This document shows positions 44,232-53,059 of a stretch of DNA of 64,000 bases, piece by piece. Below the pieces are notes generated by a model, which searched no databases, was not told the origin of the DNA, and saw nothing but the letters and a program-made list of their open reading frames with translations. The number at the start of each line of letters is the position of its first letter. The first letter of the stretch is position 1. Position numbers and translations under genes: made by a program. This DNA comes from Frondihabitans australicus (lineage in GTDB: Bacteria; Actinomycetota; Actinomycetes; Actinomycetales; Microbacteriaceae): NCBI RefSeq assembly GCF_003634555.1, contig NZ_RBKS01000001.1, forward strand, positions 3,534,001-3,598,000, read 5' to 3'.

Positions 44232-44651
44232 GTGCCCACCATCTTCTTCGCCCCGTCCGGTCGGCACAGAACCCTGTTCGGTGACCTGTCCGTCGAGGAA
44301 CTCACCACGGAAAGCGGATCCGGAGAAACCCCGAAGCAGAAGTTCGTCCTCGAACTCGCCTCGCACCTGACAGAAGACGGGCTGGCGCGACTCGACGATG
44401 CACCTCCCGGGTGGCGGTGGACCGTCACGGTCCCCGAGAACGCTGAAGTTCCCGCGCCGTGGTGGCGCGAGAAGTACGGAAACCTGCACCCCGAGGAACT
44501 CCGGAACGCGAAGGCGATCCGGAACGCAGACTGGCCGGACACCTTCACGGCCCAGGTCGCCGATCTCGGTGACGCTCTCGAACGCGACGGCTACCGGACC
44601 CTCAACCAGGCGCCGGCCAGCTGGGTCTGGGTTGCCGGCGGCAGGGAATGA
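44232..44651 (+). CDS. Hypothetical protein
   Basis: A 139-aa soluble protein starting at GTG 44232, with no signal peptide or membrane segment. It is rich in Trp for its size (five in the last 70 residues: WWREKYGN, ADWPDTF, ASWVWVAGG) and acidic in its first half. I recognise no domain. It is convergent with the hypothetical gene at 44671, only 19 bp apart. Confidence 0.6.
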   Translation: MPTIFFAPSGRHRTLFGDLSVEELTTESGSGETPKQKFVLELASHLTEDGLARLDDAPPGWRWTVTVPENAEVPAPWWREKYGNLHPEELRNAKAIRNADWPDTFTAQVADLGDALERDGYRTLNQAPASWVWVAGGRE

Positions 44652-44670
44652 ACGCGGGACACACCCTCCT

Positions 44671-45102
44671 TCACCGAGGCCACGCTTCAGGTTCCGGCTC
44701 GTTCTCGGCGATCACCGCCGCGATAGCTCGTTCATGCTGGCAAGCCCAGGCCACGGCCGAGTTGAAGGTCTGGAACGCCTTCAACCAGAGCCGCTTCCCG
44801 TACTCGTTGCGGCAGTGCGCGTACACGTCGTAGACGAATGTCCCGCGCTCGGGCCGTTTCAGGACGTAACCGATAGGTGTCGGTGTTCGCCGGATGAGCC
44901 AAACGCCTTGCCCGCCGGGAACCGGCGGGATGGCGAACGGGTGAGAATCCGGGCGCCGGCGAAAGATCGCATCAACGCTCTCACCGCTGCCTCGAACTCC
45001 CATGGCCGGGACGATACGGGCCACCTCTGACGGGGAGCGTCTCGGCATGGGCCCACCCGCGTGGAATGGCCAGGCGTCTTCGATCTTCCAATCCCTAGGC
45101 AC
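44671..45102 (-). CDS. Hypothetical protein
   Basis: A protein of up to 143 aa. The conserved-looking part is the second half: GVWLIRRTPTPIGYVLKRPE, FVYDVYAHCRNEYGK and FNSAVAWACQHERA. The start is uncertain: GTG 45102 lacks a clear ribosome-binding site and ATG 45003 (MGVRGSGESVDAIF) is a good alternative. No family is recognised and no partner gene is adjacent. Confidence 0.5.
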   Translation of the reverse strand: MPRDWKIEDAWPFHAGGPMPRRSPSEVARIVPAMGVRGSGESVDAIFRRRPDSHPFAIPPVPGGQGVWLIRRTPTPIGYVLKRPERGTFVYDVYAHCRNEYGKRLWLKAFQTFNSAVAWACQHERAIAAVIAENEPEPEAWPR

Positions 45103-45195
45103 TTAGTGAGCGGAGTCCTGACGTTCTTGACGAAGGTTCCTAGGTACGGCATTCCGTCACCGGCGATCTCGGTCAGCGCGCAGCCTGAGATGACA

Positions 45196-45861
45196 TCAGC
45201 GGGGCATATCGGCCGCGTAAGTTCGGAATTCAGTCGGCGCGGTGTGGAGGCCCCAGATGGTGTCGGCGAGGGCCTCCGGTTCGTGGCTGGGGTCGCCGCC
45301 TCCGATGCCGAGGGGGATGATCAGCTGGGCGACGTTGATGTTCTCCGGTTCGAGGGCGTCGTGCAGGAGCTGCGCGTAGGCGCTTTCGCCGGCGAATGCC
45401 ACGGAGGTTCCCGTGACCTTTGGGCCAGGGCGGACGGCGCTGCCGCCGTTGACGAAGATGATGCTGCCGCCGCCTTGTGAACGCATGCCCGGGATGACCT
45501 GGTGCGCCGCGGCGACTGGACCGTAAATCGAGAACTCGACCGGACCGACCAGGTCGGCCGCAGTGGTCTCCAGGACGGGTCGCATGAACGCCTTTGCGGG
45601 CAGGGGGCTGTACTGCAGGACGGTGATCTCCCCGAGTCGATCCGCAGCGGTGGTGAGGCTGCGGACGAGGGAGTCCTGGTCTCGGACGTTTGTGGGGAAG
45701 CCGGCGGCGGTGATGTTTTCGCCTGCGAGAGTCGTCACCAGATCGTCCAGGCGCTGCGGGTTTCGAGCAAGGAGCGCGACGCTGAATCCTTCGCGGCCGA
45801 AACGTCGAGCGACGGCGAGTCCGAGCCCGGGTCCTGCTCCGATGATGGCGATGGTGCTCAT
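45196..45861 (-). CDS. SDR-family oxidoreductase
   Basis: A 221-aa short-chain dehydrogenase-like protein: nucleotide loop IIGAGPGLGLAVARRFGREG near residues 6-25, LARNPQRL near 31, and SIIFVNGGSAVRP near 133. The usual catalytic YxxxK is not evident; GESAYAQLLHDAL near 158 occupies that region, so it belongs to the divergent SDR branch found near regulators and redox genes. The substrate is unknown. GGAAAGGCAGCC precedes the ATG. Confidence 0.82.
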   Translation of the reverse strand: MSTIAIIGAGPGLGLAVARRFGREGFSVALLARNPQRLDDLVTTLAGENITAAGFPTNVRDQDSLVRSLTTAADRLGEITVLQYSPLPAKAFMRPVLETTAADLVGPVEFSIYGPVAAAHQVIPGMRSQGGGSIIFVNGGSAVRPGPKVTGTSVAFAGESAYAQLLHDALEPENINVAQLIIPLGIGGGDPSHEPEALADTIWGLHTAPTEFRTYAADMPR

Positions 45862-46098
45862 GTGTGGCTGCCTTTCCTAGAAGTGACGGCGTTGTGCCTC
45901 GACGTGGGGTCCTCGAGCCGAGGATGAATGCCCTTGCATCTAGCGTGCGCGTCAGCGCAAGGGCCTTCACAGGAAGACCGCAACGGGCCCGAACTGACGC
46001 GTACCGGCTTCTCCGATAGAGCTCACCAAATGGCCCGTAGATGCCCGGAATAAACGCGCGGCAGTTGTCGTGAGTTCGAACGGTTTACACGTGATTCG

Positions 46099-46824
<726 letters not shown>

Positions 46825-47370
46825 TTAGCGCCTGGTGGAGTCGGCCCGGGTCAGAGTGTCGCGGAGGCTCGCCCGTGCAGCGGAGTAGCGGCTACGGGCC
46901 GTCGAGGCGGGGATGTCGAGGATGATGGCGGCCTCGACGAGAGAGAATCCATCCCAGTGCACGAGAGCGACGAGGTCCCTCTGTGTTTCGGGGAGACGTT
47001 GGACGAGGTCGCGGAGGTCCGATGCGTCGCCCTCGTCGTCGGCACGGTAGGCGCTCTGCGCCGCTCGGAGCTCCAACCGGAGAAGTTCAGTGTTCGCGTC
47101 GGCACGTTGCCGGCCGCGATGATGGTTGGCGAGTGTTCTCCTGGCTACGCCGAAGAGCCACATTCGGGTTTCTTCGTTCGAGTCGGGAAGGTCGTCGATG
47201 CGCCGCCAGGCGGTCAGCATCGTGTCGCTGACGAGGTCGGCGGCGTCCTCGAGGATGTCCACGCGGCGGGCGAAGTATGCCAAGAGGTCTCGGGAGGTAC
47301 GTTCCACCGCGGTCCGCAGGCGTTCGTCGCGGCGGCGGGCCCGCGAGTCCGCGAACGGGGCGACGTTCAT
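46825..47370 (-). CDS. ECF-type RNA polymerase sigma factor
   Basis: A 181-aa sigma-70 family protein of extracytoplasmic-function size. Region 2: LLAYFARRVDILEDAADLVSDT and TRMWLFGVARRTLANHHRG (residues about 28-85). Region 4: LPETQRDLVALVHWDGFSLVEAA with the helix-turn-helix IILDIPASTARSRYSAARA (about 125-165). ATG 47370 overlaps the stop of the upstream membrane protein gene (ATGA), so the two are co-translated. The membrane partner is the likely anti-sigma or sensor. Confidence 0.9.
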   Translation of the reverse strand: MNVAPFADSRARRRDERLRTAVERTSRDLLAYFARRVDILEDAADLVSDTMLTAWRRIDDLPDSNEETRMWLFGVARRTLANHHRGRQRADANTELLRLELRAAQSAYRADDEGDASDLRDLVQRLPETQRDLVALVHWDGFSLVEAAIILDIPASTARSRYSAARASLRDTLTRADSTRR

Positions 47371-47948
47371 TCGCCGTCCGTCCGGTGGCAGGCGATGTCT
47401 TCCCCGACGCCGTAGCCCGTGAGCCCGCGCTTCTGCATGCCTTGGTCCAGCAAATGGATGGCGTAGTTCGCCACCGCTTCGGCACGGTAGTAGGCCACAC
47501 CGTTCGAGGTATCTGTGTTGTCGAGGTAAGCCTGGCTCTTGGTGTACTTCACGGCCGTGTCGACGTTGATGCTGCGGAGGTCGACGGTGGAGAAGATCTG
47601 GTGGGCGATCTTCTCCTTCCACGCGGGAGTGTCCGTGATGTGGAGGTTGATGAAACAGGCCGACGTGGAAGTCACTTGGACGGTGGCGCGCGCGTCGGGC
47701 ACGACGCCGGGCGAGTAGTAGAACGGATTCCAGTTCGGCAACGCCGCCGCTGCCGCGGTTGCCGTGGACGCGGCGACGACGGCGACGACCGACGCCGCGA
47801 TGATCGCATTCCTGCGCCGCGTCCGCGGCCTGCTCACGGCGGCTTCTGCTGCGACACTAACCGCGTCGAGTTCACGGTCGATGCCGTCACCCGCGACGGT
47901 GACCCGTGGCGCGCTCCTTGCCAGCAGTTCGTCGAGTTCGCCGTCCAT
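47367..47948 (-). CDS. Membrane protein, putative anti-sigma partner
   Basis: A 193-aa protein with a short cytoplasmic part (about 50 residues), a basic patch RPRTRRR, one TM helix (about 55-78, IIAASVVAVVAASTATAAAAAL) and an extracytoplasmic domain with cysteines (SACFINLHI; EDIACHRTDGE). It is translationally coupled to, and upstream of, the sigma factor gene. The usual order is sigma first, so the anti-sigma role is inferred. ATG 47948 was chosen because GGGGAAAG lies upstream; ATG 47975 is possible. Confidence 0.65.
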   Translation of the reverse strand: MDGELDELLARSAPRVTVAGDGIDRELDAVSVAAEAAVSRPRTRRRNAIIAASVVAVVAASTATAAAAALPNWNPFYYSPGVVPDARATVQVTSTSACFINLHITDTPAWKEKIAHQIFSTVDLRSINVDTAVKYTKSQAYLDNTDTSNGVAYYRAEAVANYAIHLLDQGMQKRGLTGYGVGEDIACHRTDGE

Positions 47949-48151
47949 CACGCTTTCCCCATTGGATTCCCTCATACCCAGTACATGTCCGGCAACCGAG
48001 GGAACGTCCAACCAGTGTGCGACTCGAACCACCAGCCTGGAACCGAGCTCCGTCAGTCGCCGGTATTCGCTTTGTCCCAGTCAGGTGCGCGGACAGCGCC
48101 ATAGGCGACGGCGATGCTTGAGTATCGATAGGAGCGTTTCGGCGCTGCCTC

Positions 48152-48457
48152 TCATTGGAGTCGTTCGATTCTGATGACCATGCTGGTCCAGCGTCTGGTG
48201 GGTATGCCGTCGCCGCGGATGTCGAGGATCATGACCATGTCGGCACCGATGGCAACTCGGCTCATGCCGAGCAGGGATCGTTCTTCGCCATCCTTGCGGA
48301 GGTTTTTCTCGTCGTCGTCGTCGTCCGGGTTGGGGGTGCGGCGGGCTGTCATCTTGTCGAAGTCGATGACGTATGCGGATCCGTTCATGGTCGTGACCAG
48401 GTAGACGCCCTCGGTCTGGTCGATGTTGAGCATGATGGGGTCGGGGCTGTCTGTCAT
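48152..48457 (-). CDS. Hypothetical protein, last gene of six-gene chain
   Basis: A 101-aa soluble protein, probably beta-rich: LNIDQTEGVYLVTTMNGSAYVIDFDKM (in part), an acidic loop PDDDDDEKN near residue 45 and SMVIRIERL at the end. No family is recognised. Its ATG overlaps the upstream stop (ATGA). It ends the operon that begins at 50687. Confidence 0.65.
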   Translation of the reverse strand: MTDSPDPIMLNIDQTEGVYLVTTMNGSAYVIDFDKMTARRTPNPDDDDDEKNLRKDGEERSLLGMSRVAIGADMVMILDIRGDGIPTRRWTSMVIRIERLQ

Positions 48458-48921
48458 TCGTGAAACCAGTTCTTTCCGTTGCTGTCGGCGCCGTACCGGC
48501 CGGGGAGGCAATCCGCCGGGGGTCCCGATTGGGAGCGGTGGATGGCGGCGGTTTCGAGTTCGGCGCTTCCCGCTTCTCCGCGGATGAACCGCCACCTGAG
48601 CTGCTGCCACTCGTTATCCCCTTCGAGACAGCTGAGCCCGTAGCGGGCAGTCACCCGGCTGACTTCCCGGTCTCGGTCTGCTGCTTCTCCGGTGGTGAAG
48701 GTGAGGAGGGTGTGCATGATGCTTTCCGCTTCTCTGCGGTACTCGTCGAAGTCGTCTCGGTACGTGCCGCCTCGGGGCGGTGCCGCCTCGAACCGGGCAG
48801 ACGCGGCGGTGGGTTCGATGGCGATGGGAACGACGGTGTGGGTGTCATCGTGGAGCAGCATGGTGCCGCTGATGCGCGGCGGAATCAGGCGCACGTCGAT
48901 GATCGATGCGTAAATCGTCAC
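48454..48921 (-). CDS. Hypothetical protein, fifth gene of six-gene chain
   Basis: A 155-aa soluble protein starting at GTG 48921, which overlaps the upstream stop (GTGA). The middle is helical (DDFDEYRREAESIMHTLLTF) and the end carries two cysteines and a tryptophan (CLPGRYGADSNGKNWFHE). No domain is recognised. Confidence 0.65.
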   Translation of the reverse strand: MTIYASIIDVRLIPPRISGTMLLHDDTHTVVPIAIEPTAASARFEAAPPRGGTYRDDFDEYRREAESIMHTLLTFTTGEAADRDREVSRVTARYGLSCLEGDNEWQQLRWRFIRGEAGSAELETAAIHRSQSGPPADCLPGRYGADSNGKNWFHE

Positions 48922-49244
48922 TGGGGTTCACCTGCCTGCCCGGTGGGGCCAGCAGGCGGTGCTCGGCGTTCGTTTCGGAGCTTCTCGGCTCGCCGGTTGA
49001 AGTCGTCCCGTGCCCGTTTCCATGCGGCTACATCGTCGAGAGGCACGGCGGCGTGCTCGGCCTTCACGGCGTGGAGCGCGTGGAGCATCGGATGTTCGGG
49101 GCCGTGATCTCCGGGGAGCCGGAGGATGTACTCGTGCATGAGTCGCCGGGATGCGTCATACAGGAGGTCGAGGAGGGTGTCGGCGCCGTAGTCGGTCGGG
49201 TGCTGGATATGCGGAAACTGGTCTTCGTCGTTGGTCGCCATCAT
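48918..49244 (-). CDS. Hypothetical protein, fourth gene of six-gene chain
   Basis: A 108-aa, helical, His-rich protein (EHPMLHALHAVKAEHAAV near residues 48-65) with a disordered Pro/Gly tail. ATG 49244 overlaps the stop of the 56-aa gene upstream. No family is recognised. Confidence 0.65.
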   Translation of the reverse strand: MMATNDEDQFPHIQHPTDYGADTLLDLLYDASRRLMHEYILRLPGDHGPEHPMLHALHAVKAEHAAVPLDDVAAWKRARDDFNRRAEKLRNERRAPPAGPTGQAGEPQ

Positions 49245-49411
49245 TCGAGTCCTCGAGGTCGTTCACCGGTGAGCTCCCCGACAAGCCCTAGCGCGTCCTC
49301 CAGGAACGGTTCCGAGTTCGGAAGAAGGTTCTCCCCATCGGTGTGGCGGTGCATCGGTTCCCCGAGCATCCCGGGCCGGTTGAGGACTAACCGCCCAACT
49401 TGCATCGCCAT
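49241..49411 (-). CDS. Small protein (56 aa), third gene of six-gene chain
   Basis: A 56-aa frame starting MAMQVGRLVLNRPG and ending TGERPRGLE, with no internal stop. Its ATG shares the A of the upstream stop (TGATG), and its TGA overlaps the next ATG. Precise overlap at both ends in an operon of such overlaps is the main support. There is no membrane segment and no recognised family. Confidence 0.6.
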   Translation of the reverse strand: MAMQVGRLVLNRPGMLGEPMHRHTDGENLLPNSEPFLEDALGLVGELTGERPRGLE

Positions 49412-50400
49412 CAGCGGTTGCTCTCGTCGTCATCCACGTATTCGACGTCGCCGTCGAACCCGGACGCATGAAGGATCTGCCGGAGACTGTCCTCGGTGAC
49501 GACCATCTGCCCGATGGACGTGTGAATGGCGACCAGGCGGCCGATACGACCCCGTGCGTCACGGAGGGCATCGTCGACGCCATCGACCAGGTCTGTTGAG
49601 CGGGGCTCGGTCGCGTGCAGGGGGACGAACGCGAGTTCGTGCTCGTTGTCATCCCAACCGACACCGACTCGAAGCCGTTCACCGGTTGCGGCATGTTCGT
49701 AGGCGAGGGAGCCGAACGGATGTCCGTGCTGGAAGGTCAGGTCCGACCCGGTGCGCGTCCACCCGTCAAGGTCGGTGACGGGCCAGGCGGTGACGGCGAT
49801 GGCGCCTTCGCCGAGGCGAAGCCCGGTGATGAGCGTCTCCCCATCCGTCGTCTCCATGTCGGCCTCACCGGCAACGTTTGATCCATCGGCTGTCGCTGCT
49901 TCCTCAGCGGCCTCGGGGATGCCGAGGAATGTGTAGCCGATGCGCTGCAGGCCGAGGCCGGCCGCGTCGAGGATCCCGTCTTCCATCTGCGTGGAAAGAA
50001 CCTGGGTGCCGATGAGCGCGTTGAGCGACATCAACGCCGACACGCGCGCCTTCGCGTCCGCCTCCGCCAGTGCGGCAGCCACCTTTTCAGGGTTTCGACC
50101 GGCGACAGCTTTCTGGTCATGGAGGTACTTGCATTCGATGGACTCGAGGTTTGTGTTCCACCGGACACCGATGCGGATGTTCTTCCCGGTCGTGAAGTGC
50201 CGGTACCAGAGGTACCCGTAGGGTCGACCGCCCGGCATTTGGAGGTCGGCGCCCAAGAGCTCATGGGCTGTGGACTTGTGGGAGGCGTTCCATCGCGGCA
50301 CCCGCGCCCAGCCGGGGGAGAACGGAACTGGAATCAACTTCTGGTTCCGCGAGACCACCGTGTACATGCTTCTGGTGCCGTCCGAGTCCTTCGATGTCAC
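49411..50400 (-). CDS. Hypothetical protein with two tandem homologous halves
   Basis: A 329-aa soluble protein. Two halves align: GGRPYGYLWYRHFTTGKNIR (residues about 57-76) with HGHPFGSLAYEHAATGERLR (about 221-240), both followed by (I/V)GVxW, an acidic helix and a segment ending in a GF/GL-containing turn. So a domain of about 120 residues was duplicated. The domain itself is not recognised. It starts at GTG 50400, overlapping the stop of the upstream gene (GTGA). Confidence 0.7.
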   Translation of the reverse strand: MTSKDSDGTRSMYTVVSRNQKLIPVPFSPGWARVPRWNASHKSTAHELLGADLQMPGGRPYGYLWYRHFTTGKNIRIGVRWNTNLESIECKYLHDQKAVAGRNPEKVAAALAEADAKARVSALMSLNALIGTQVLSTQMEDGILDAAGLGLQRIGYTFLGIPEAAEEAATADGSNVAGEADMETTDGETLITGLRLGEGAIAVTAWPVTDLDGWTRTGSDLTFQHGHPFGSLAYEHAATGERLRVGVGWDDNEHELAFVPLHATEPRSTDLVDGVDDALRDARGRIGRLVAIHTSIGQMVVTEDSLRQILHASGFDGDVEYVDDDESNR

Positions 50401-50687
50401 AGCAGAGCCTCAGAAAAGGCCGATTTGCTGGCGTCATCAATGAAGACCCGGTCGTAGCGGGGCGGATCCTCATCGATGGAGAGCGCCGGCCACAAAGGGC
50501 TGCCATCCGTGACGGGTGCAACCCGGCCGCCACGGAGGGTGAGATGGTGAAAGGAGGTCACCTCGTCCCCTGGTCTTCCGGCTTGGTCGCGGGCGTCGAT
50601 GACAAAGGTCATGTCAGTGCTCTCGCCGAAGCCTCGAGGTAAATCGAGGATGCGTTGCGGGGAGGCGGTCTTGTCACGTTCATGCAT
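50397..50687 (-). CDS. Hypothetical protein, first gene of six-gene chain
   Basis: A 96-aa soluble protein starting MHERDKTASPQRILDL, with TFVIDARDQAGRPGDEV and RYDRVFIDDASKSAFSEALL later on. No domain is recognised. ATG 50687 was chosen as the last start that avoids the divergent gene; the 109 bp between it and the palindrome at 50797 would hold its promoter. Confidence 0.6.
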   Translation of the reverse strand: MHERDKTASPQRILDLPRGFGESTDMTFVIDARDQAGRPGDEVTSFHHLTLRGGRVAPVTDGSPLWPALSIDEDPPRYDRVFIDDASKSAFSEALL

Positions 50688-50796
50688 GTGCCGCTCCGCT
50701 GTCGTTGGCTGAGTCCTGTGGCCCCATGAGCGAGCCCTGTCGACCGCGGATGCGCTCCACGCCTGACTTCTCGGGGCTGGAGCAGGAGTCATCATG

Positions 50797-50816
50797 GTGG
50801 CTATAGTAATAGCCAC
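50797..50816. promoter_or_regulatory. Operator-like palindrome in divergent promoter region
   Basis: GTGGCTAT-AGTA-ATAGCCAC is a perfect 8-bp inverted repeat ending one base before the ATG at 50817. It contains TATAGTAAT, a good -10 element. A protein bound here would block one or both divergent units; the nearby small HTH protein (51218-51505) is a candidate. Confidence 0.65.
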
Positions 50817-51221
50817 ATGGACGCGAGCCAAGCACAGATTCGGATCACCGTTTTCGGTGGTCTCGTTGCGCGCGCCGACTGGCTTGCCGTGGTTGCGGTG
50901 CCAGCCGGAGTGAGCGTGGACATTGTCGACTTCGGCTACAGGGTGACCGTCATCGTGACTAGAGAGGCGGAGGTGGCGACGGTCGTGGCAGATCTGGTGA
51001 CAGGTGATGCGGCCTTGTCAACGGTGGAGACGGCAGATTCACCCGTCGTGATGCTTGCCCGTCGGATTCTTGCCGCGCGCATGGCGATGGGCGTCGCGGA
51101 CCCGGGGCCGCCGGCCGGCGAACCCGCAACGGAACTGCGGGCACTCATCGAAGCGACTGGGGCCGTGTGGATCAGCACGGATCCTGATGACGAGGACAGC
51201 GGGATGTCTGAGGAGGGTTAG
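50817..51221 (+). CDS. Hypothetical protein
   Basis: A 134-aa soluble, acidic protein. The first 100 residues alternate beta and helix (ADWLAVVAVPAGVSVDIVDF; YRVTVIVTREAEV); the tail is acidic (TDPDDEDSGMSEEG). No domain is recognised. A perfect palindrome abuts its ATG, leaving no room for a normal ribosome-binding site, so a leaderless or tightly repressed transcript is possible. Its stop overlaps the end of the convergent HTH gene by 4 bases. Confidence 0.6.
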   Translation: MDASQAQIRITVFGGLVARADWLAVVAVPAGVSVDIVDFGYRVTVIVTREAEVATVVADLVTGDAALSTVETADSPVVMLARRILAARMAMGVADPGPPAGEPATELRALIEATGAVWISTDPDDEDSGMSEEG

Positions 51222-51505
51222 TTGTCTCGGACGGAATGAGACGTGTAGAGGTCCGCGTTCAGTGCTAGTTCGAGCCTGCCGATGGTTGCAAGGTCGGGCC
51301 ACGCTCGTCCGGCCAGCACGTTGAGGACGGTCATGTGATTTAGGCCCGCCTCGGCGGCGACCGAGCGGACGCTGCGATCACCGATTTCGTCCCGTAGCCG
51401 AAGGACGAATTGTCTGGCGATCTCGGTTAGGCGGTCCTCCGAAGGCACGTCGGGCCACGGGTCGGGCGCACCGTCAACGGGGAGGGCGCGCTCGGTCCTG
51501 GGCAT
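51218..51505 (-). CDS. Small XRE-like helix-turn-helix protein
   Basis: A 95-aa paralogue of the HTH protein at 40745-41026: ARQFVLRLRDEIGDRSVRSV, then the helix-turn-helix AAEAGLNHMTVLNVLAGRAW and PDLATIGRLE. It has a Pro-rich N-terminus and no ligand domain. It lies between the operator palindrome at 50797 and a membrane protein gene and may regulate the six-gene chain. Confidence 0.82.
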   Translation of the reverse strand: MPRTERALPVDGAPDPWPDVPSEDRLTEIARQFVLRLRDEIGDRSVRSVAAEAGLNHMTVLNVLAGRAWPDLATIGRLELALNADLYTSHSVRDN

Positions 51506-51623
51506 GTTCCCAGGGTAGAGGACATGGGATCAGCGGAGCCGGGAGAGTCTGATGTCGCTGTGTCACCGCGATGGCCGACGGGCGTGGCGGACTTTGGCGA
51601 TTCCACCGTCCAGATGCTCGGCT

Positions 51624-52652
51624 TCAGGCTCGGTCGGTCTTTCGTCTTCGCGTTCCAGAGAAGAATTGCAGGCACGTGATCAGCGCGAGCGCTGCTGCGG
51701 GAACGCCGAGGAGATCCTTCCACGGAATCTGAGTGAGGACGGTGGGGGAGAACACGGTGGCCGCAACCCCGAGAACGGCAATGGTGAAAAGGGACAGGCT
51801 GACGCGGAGGGCCGTCTCGTGTGCTGGGCGTTCTGGAGGGAGGAGGTCACGCTTCTCGTCCGATGTCGGGTACGGCGCGAGGACGATGCGGCATGCGTCC
51901 TCCGTCCAGGAGGCGAACCAGGCGGAGGGAGAAGTCTCGCCTGCGCTGAGGAGCCGGCGTGCACGGGATTCGAGCAGCGGCTCGAACAGTCGCTCCCAGG
52001 TGAGTGCGGCTGCTCGGTCGGATTCGGCGACGGCTGTTCGGGCGAATCGGTTGCGGAGGACATGCTCGATTTGACGGGCACCGCGGAGAGCCAGCTCTTC
52101 AACGACCTCTGGCGGGCGTCGCTTCGCAACGGCTTGAGCGAGTATGTCTCGCTGGACGGTGATGGACAGGTAGAGGCGCCATTCGAATGGTGCACGGAGG
52201 TCCCACGTGCGCTGTTTGAGCGCAAGCGCGACCAGCAGGGTTGCGAAGTCGAGGAGGAGGAAAAACGCCGGCACCAGCCACAGCGATGCATCTGTCCCGA
52301 GGAGACTCCCGGCCGTGGCGAGCAGAAGCAGGCCAGTGAGGAGAAGGAGCCATCCAGCGAGCACGGGGAGCGCGAATGCGGCATCGAGGCCGGAATCGAC
52401 AGTCCTCGTTGCGTGACGGACACGAGCGTCGAGTTGCCGAAACGCACCTGTGCGCCCTCGAGCCTCGGGTAGCGATTTTCCGAACGCGAAGGGAACGAGT
52501 CGAGGAAGCCGCGCGAGAGTCCGCTCGACACGAGTGGGGATGGCGCGCACGGAGTCGAATGTCCCGACGTTGCTGGCTACGGCAAGCGTCACCGCCCATA
52601 CCCCCAGACCCCAGCTCTGCACGTACAACAGGTCGATGAATAGGTCGCCCAT
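51624..52652 (-). CDS. Multi-pass membrane protein of unknown function
   Basis: A 342-aa protein with an N-terminal hydrophobic segment (about 10-30), a central TM pair (ALPVLAGWLLLLTGLLLLATA and ASLWLVPAFFLLLDFATLLVALAL, about 95-145) and a C-terminal TM pair (about 270-325). Between them lies a helical cytoplasmic domain rich in Arg/Glu. No family is recognised. ATG 52652 directly begins the first hydrophobic stretch and was preferred over one seven codons upstream. Confidence 0.65.
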   Translation of the reverse strand: MGDLFIDLLYVQSWGLGVWAVTLAVASNVGTFDSVRAIPTRVERTLARLPRLVPFAFGKSLPEARGRTGAFRQLDARVRHATRTVDSGLDAAFALPVLAGWLLLLTGLLLLATAGSLLGTDASLWLVPAFFLLLDFATLLVALALKQRTWDLRAPFEWRLYLSITVQRDILAQAVAKRRPPEVVEELALRGARQIEHVLRNRFARTAVAESDRAAALTWERLFEPLLESRARRLLSAGETSPSAWFASWTEDACRIVLAPYPTSDEKRDLLPPERPAHETALRVSLSLFTIAVLGVAATVFSPTVLTQIPWKDLLGVPAAALALITCLQFFSGTRRRKTDRA

Positions 52653-52866
52653 GCCTACCCCCTTCTCCGGCATCGCCCCGGTGGGGCAGCGTCACCCTAC
52701 CGGGCACCGGAGACACCCGCTGGCTGCCCGTGCACGTTGCGAGCCACACGCAAGGGTTCCGTCGGCGCATTCGAGTCAAACGACGCGAGACAGACATGCC
52801 CTGCCCCTGGGACCGTGTTCTTGCAAGTGAAACACCGGCGGATCCCCCACCCCGGGTGAAGTCGGC

Positions 52867-52902
52867 TCCGTGCCGAGAGAGCTCTATGCCTCTCGGCACG
52901 GA
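52867..52902. terminator. 13-bp perfect hairpin in a gene-free stretch
   Basis: TCCGTGCCGAGAG and CTCTCGGCACGGA enclose a 10-base loop. The surrounding stretch 52653-53059 holds no gene I can support; a promoter for the next gene (TTGGGC, 17 bp, TATCGA) may lie near 53016-53044. Confidence 0.55.
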
Positions 52903-53059
52903 TGCCGTGAGGTGGCGCGAGTAACTCGTCGACAGACCGTCGAGTGCGAGCCAAAGCCATACGTGCCTTGCCCAGGACGGCGTCGAGACATGTTCACCGA
53001 AAACTCGTGTCTTGGGCAACTTGCGTCTGATAACTATCGAATCGCAACGAGGAGAAGCA

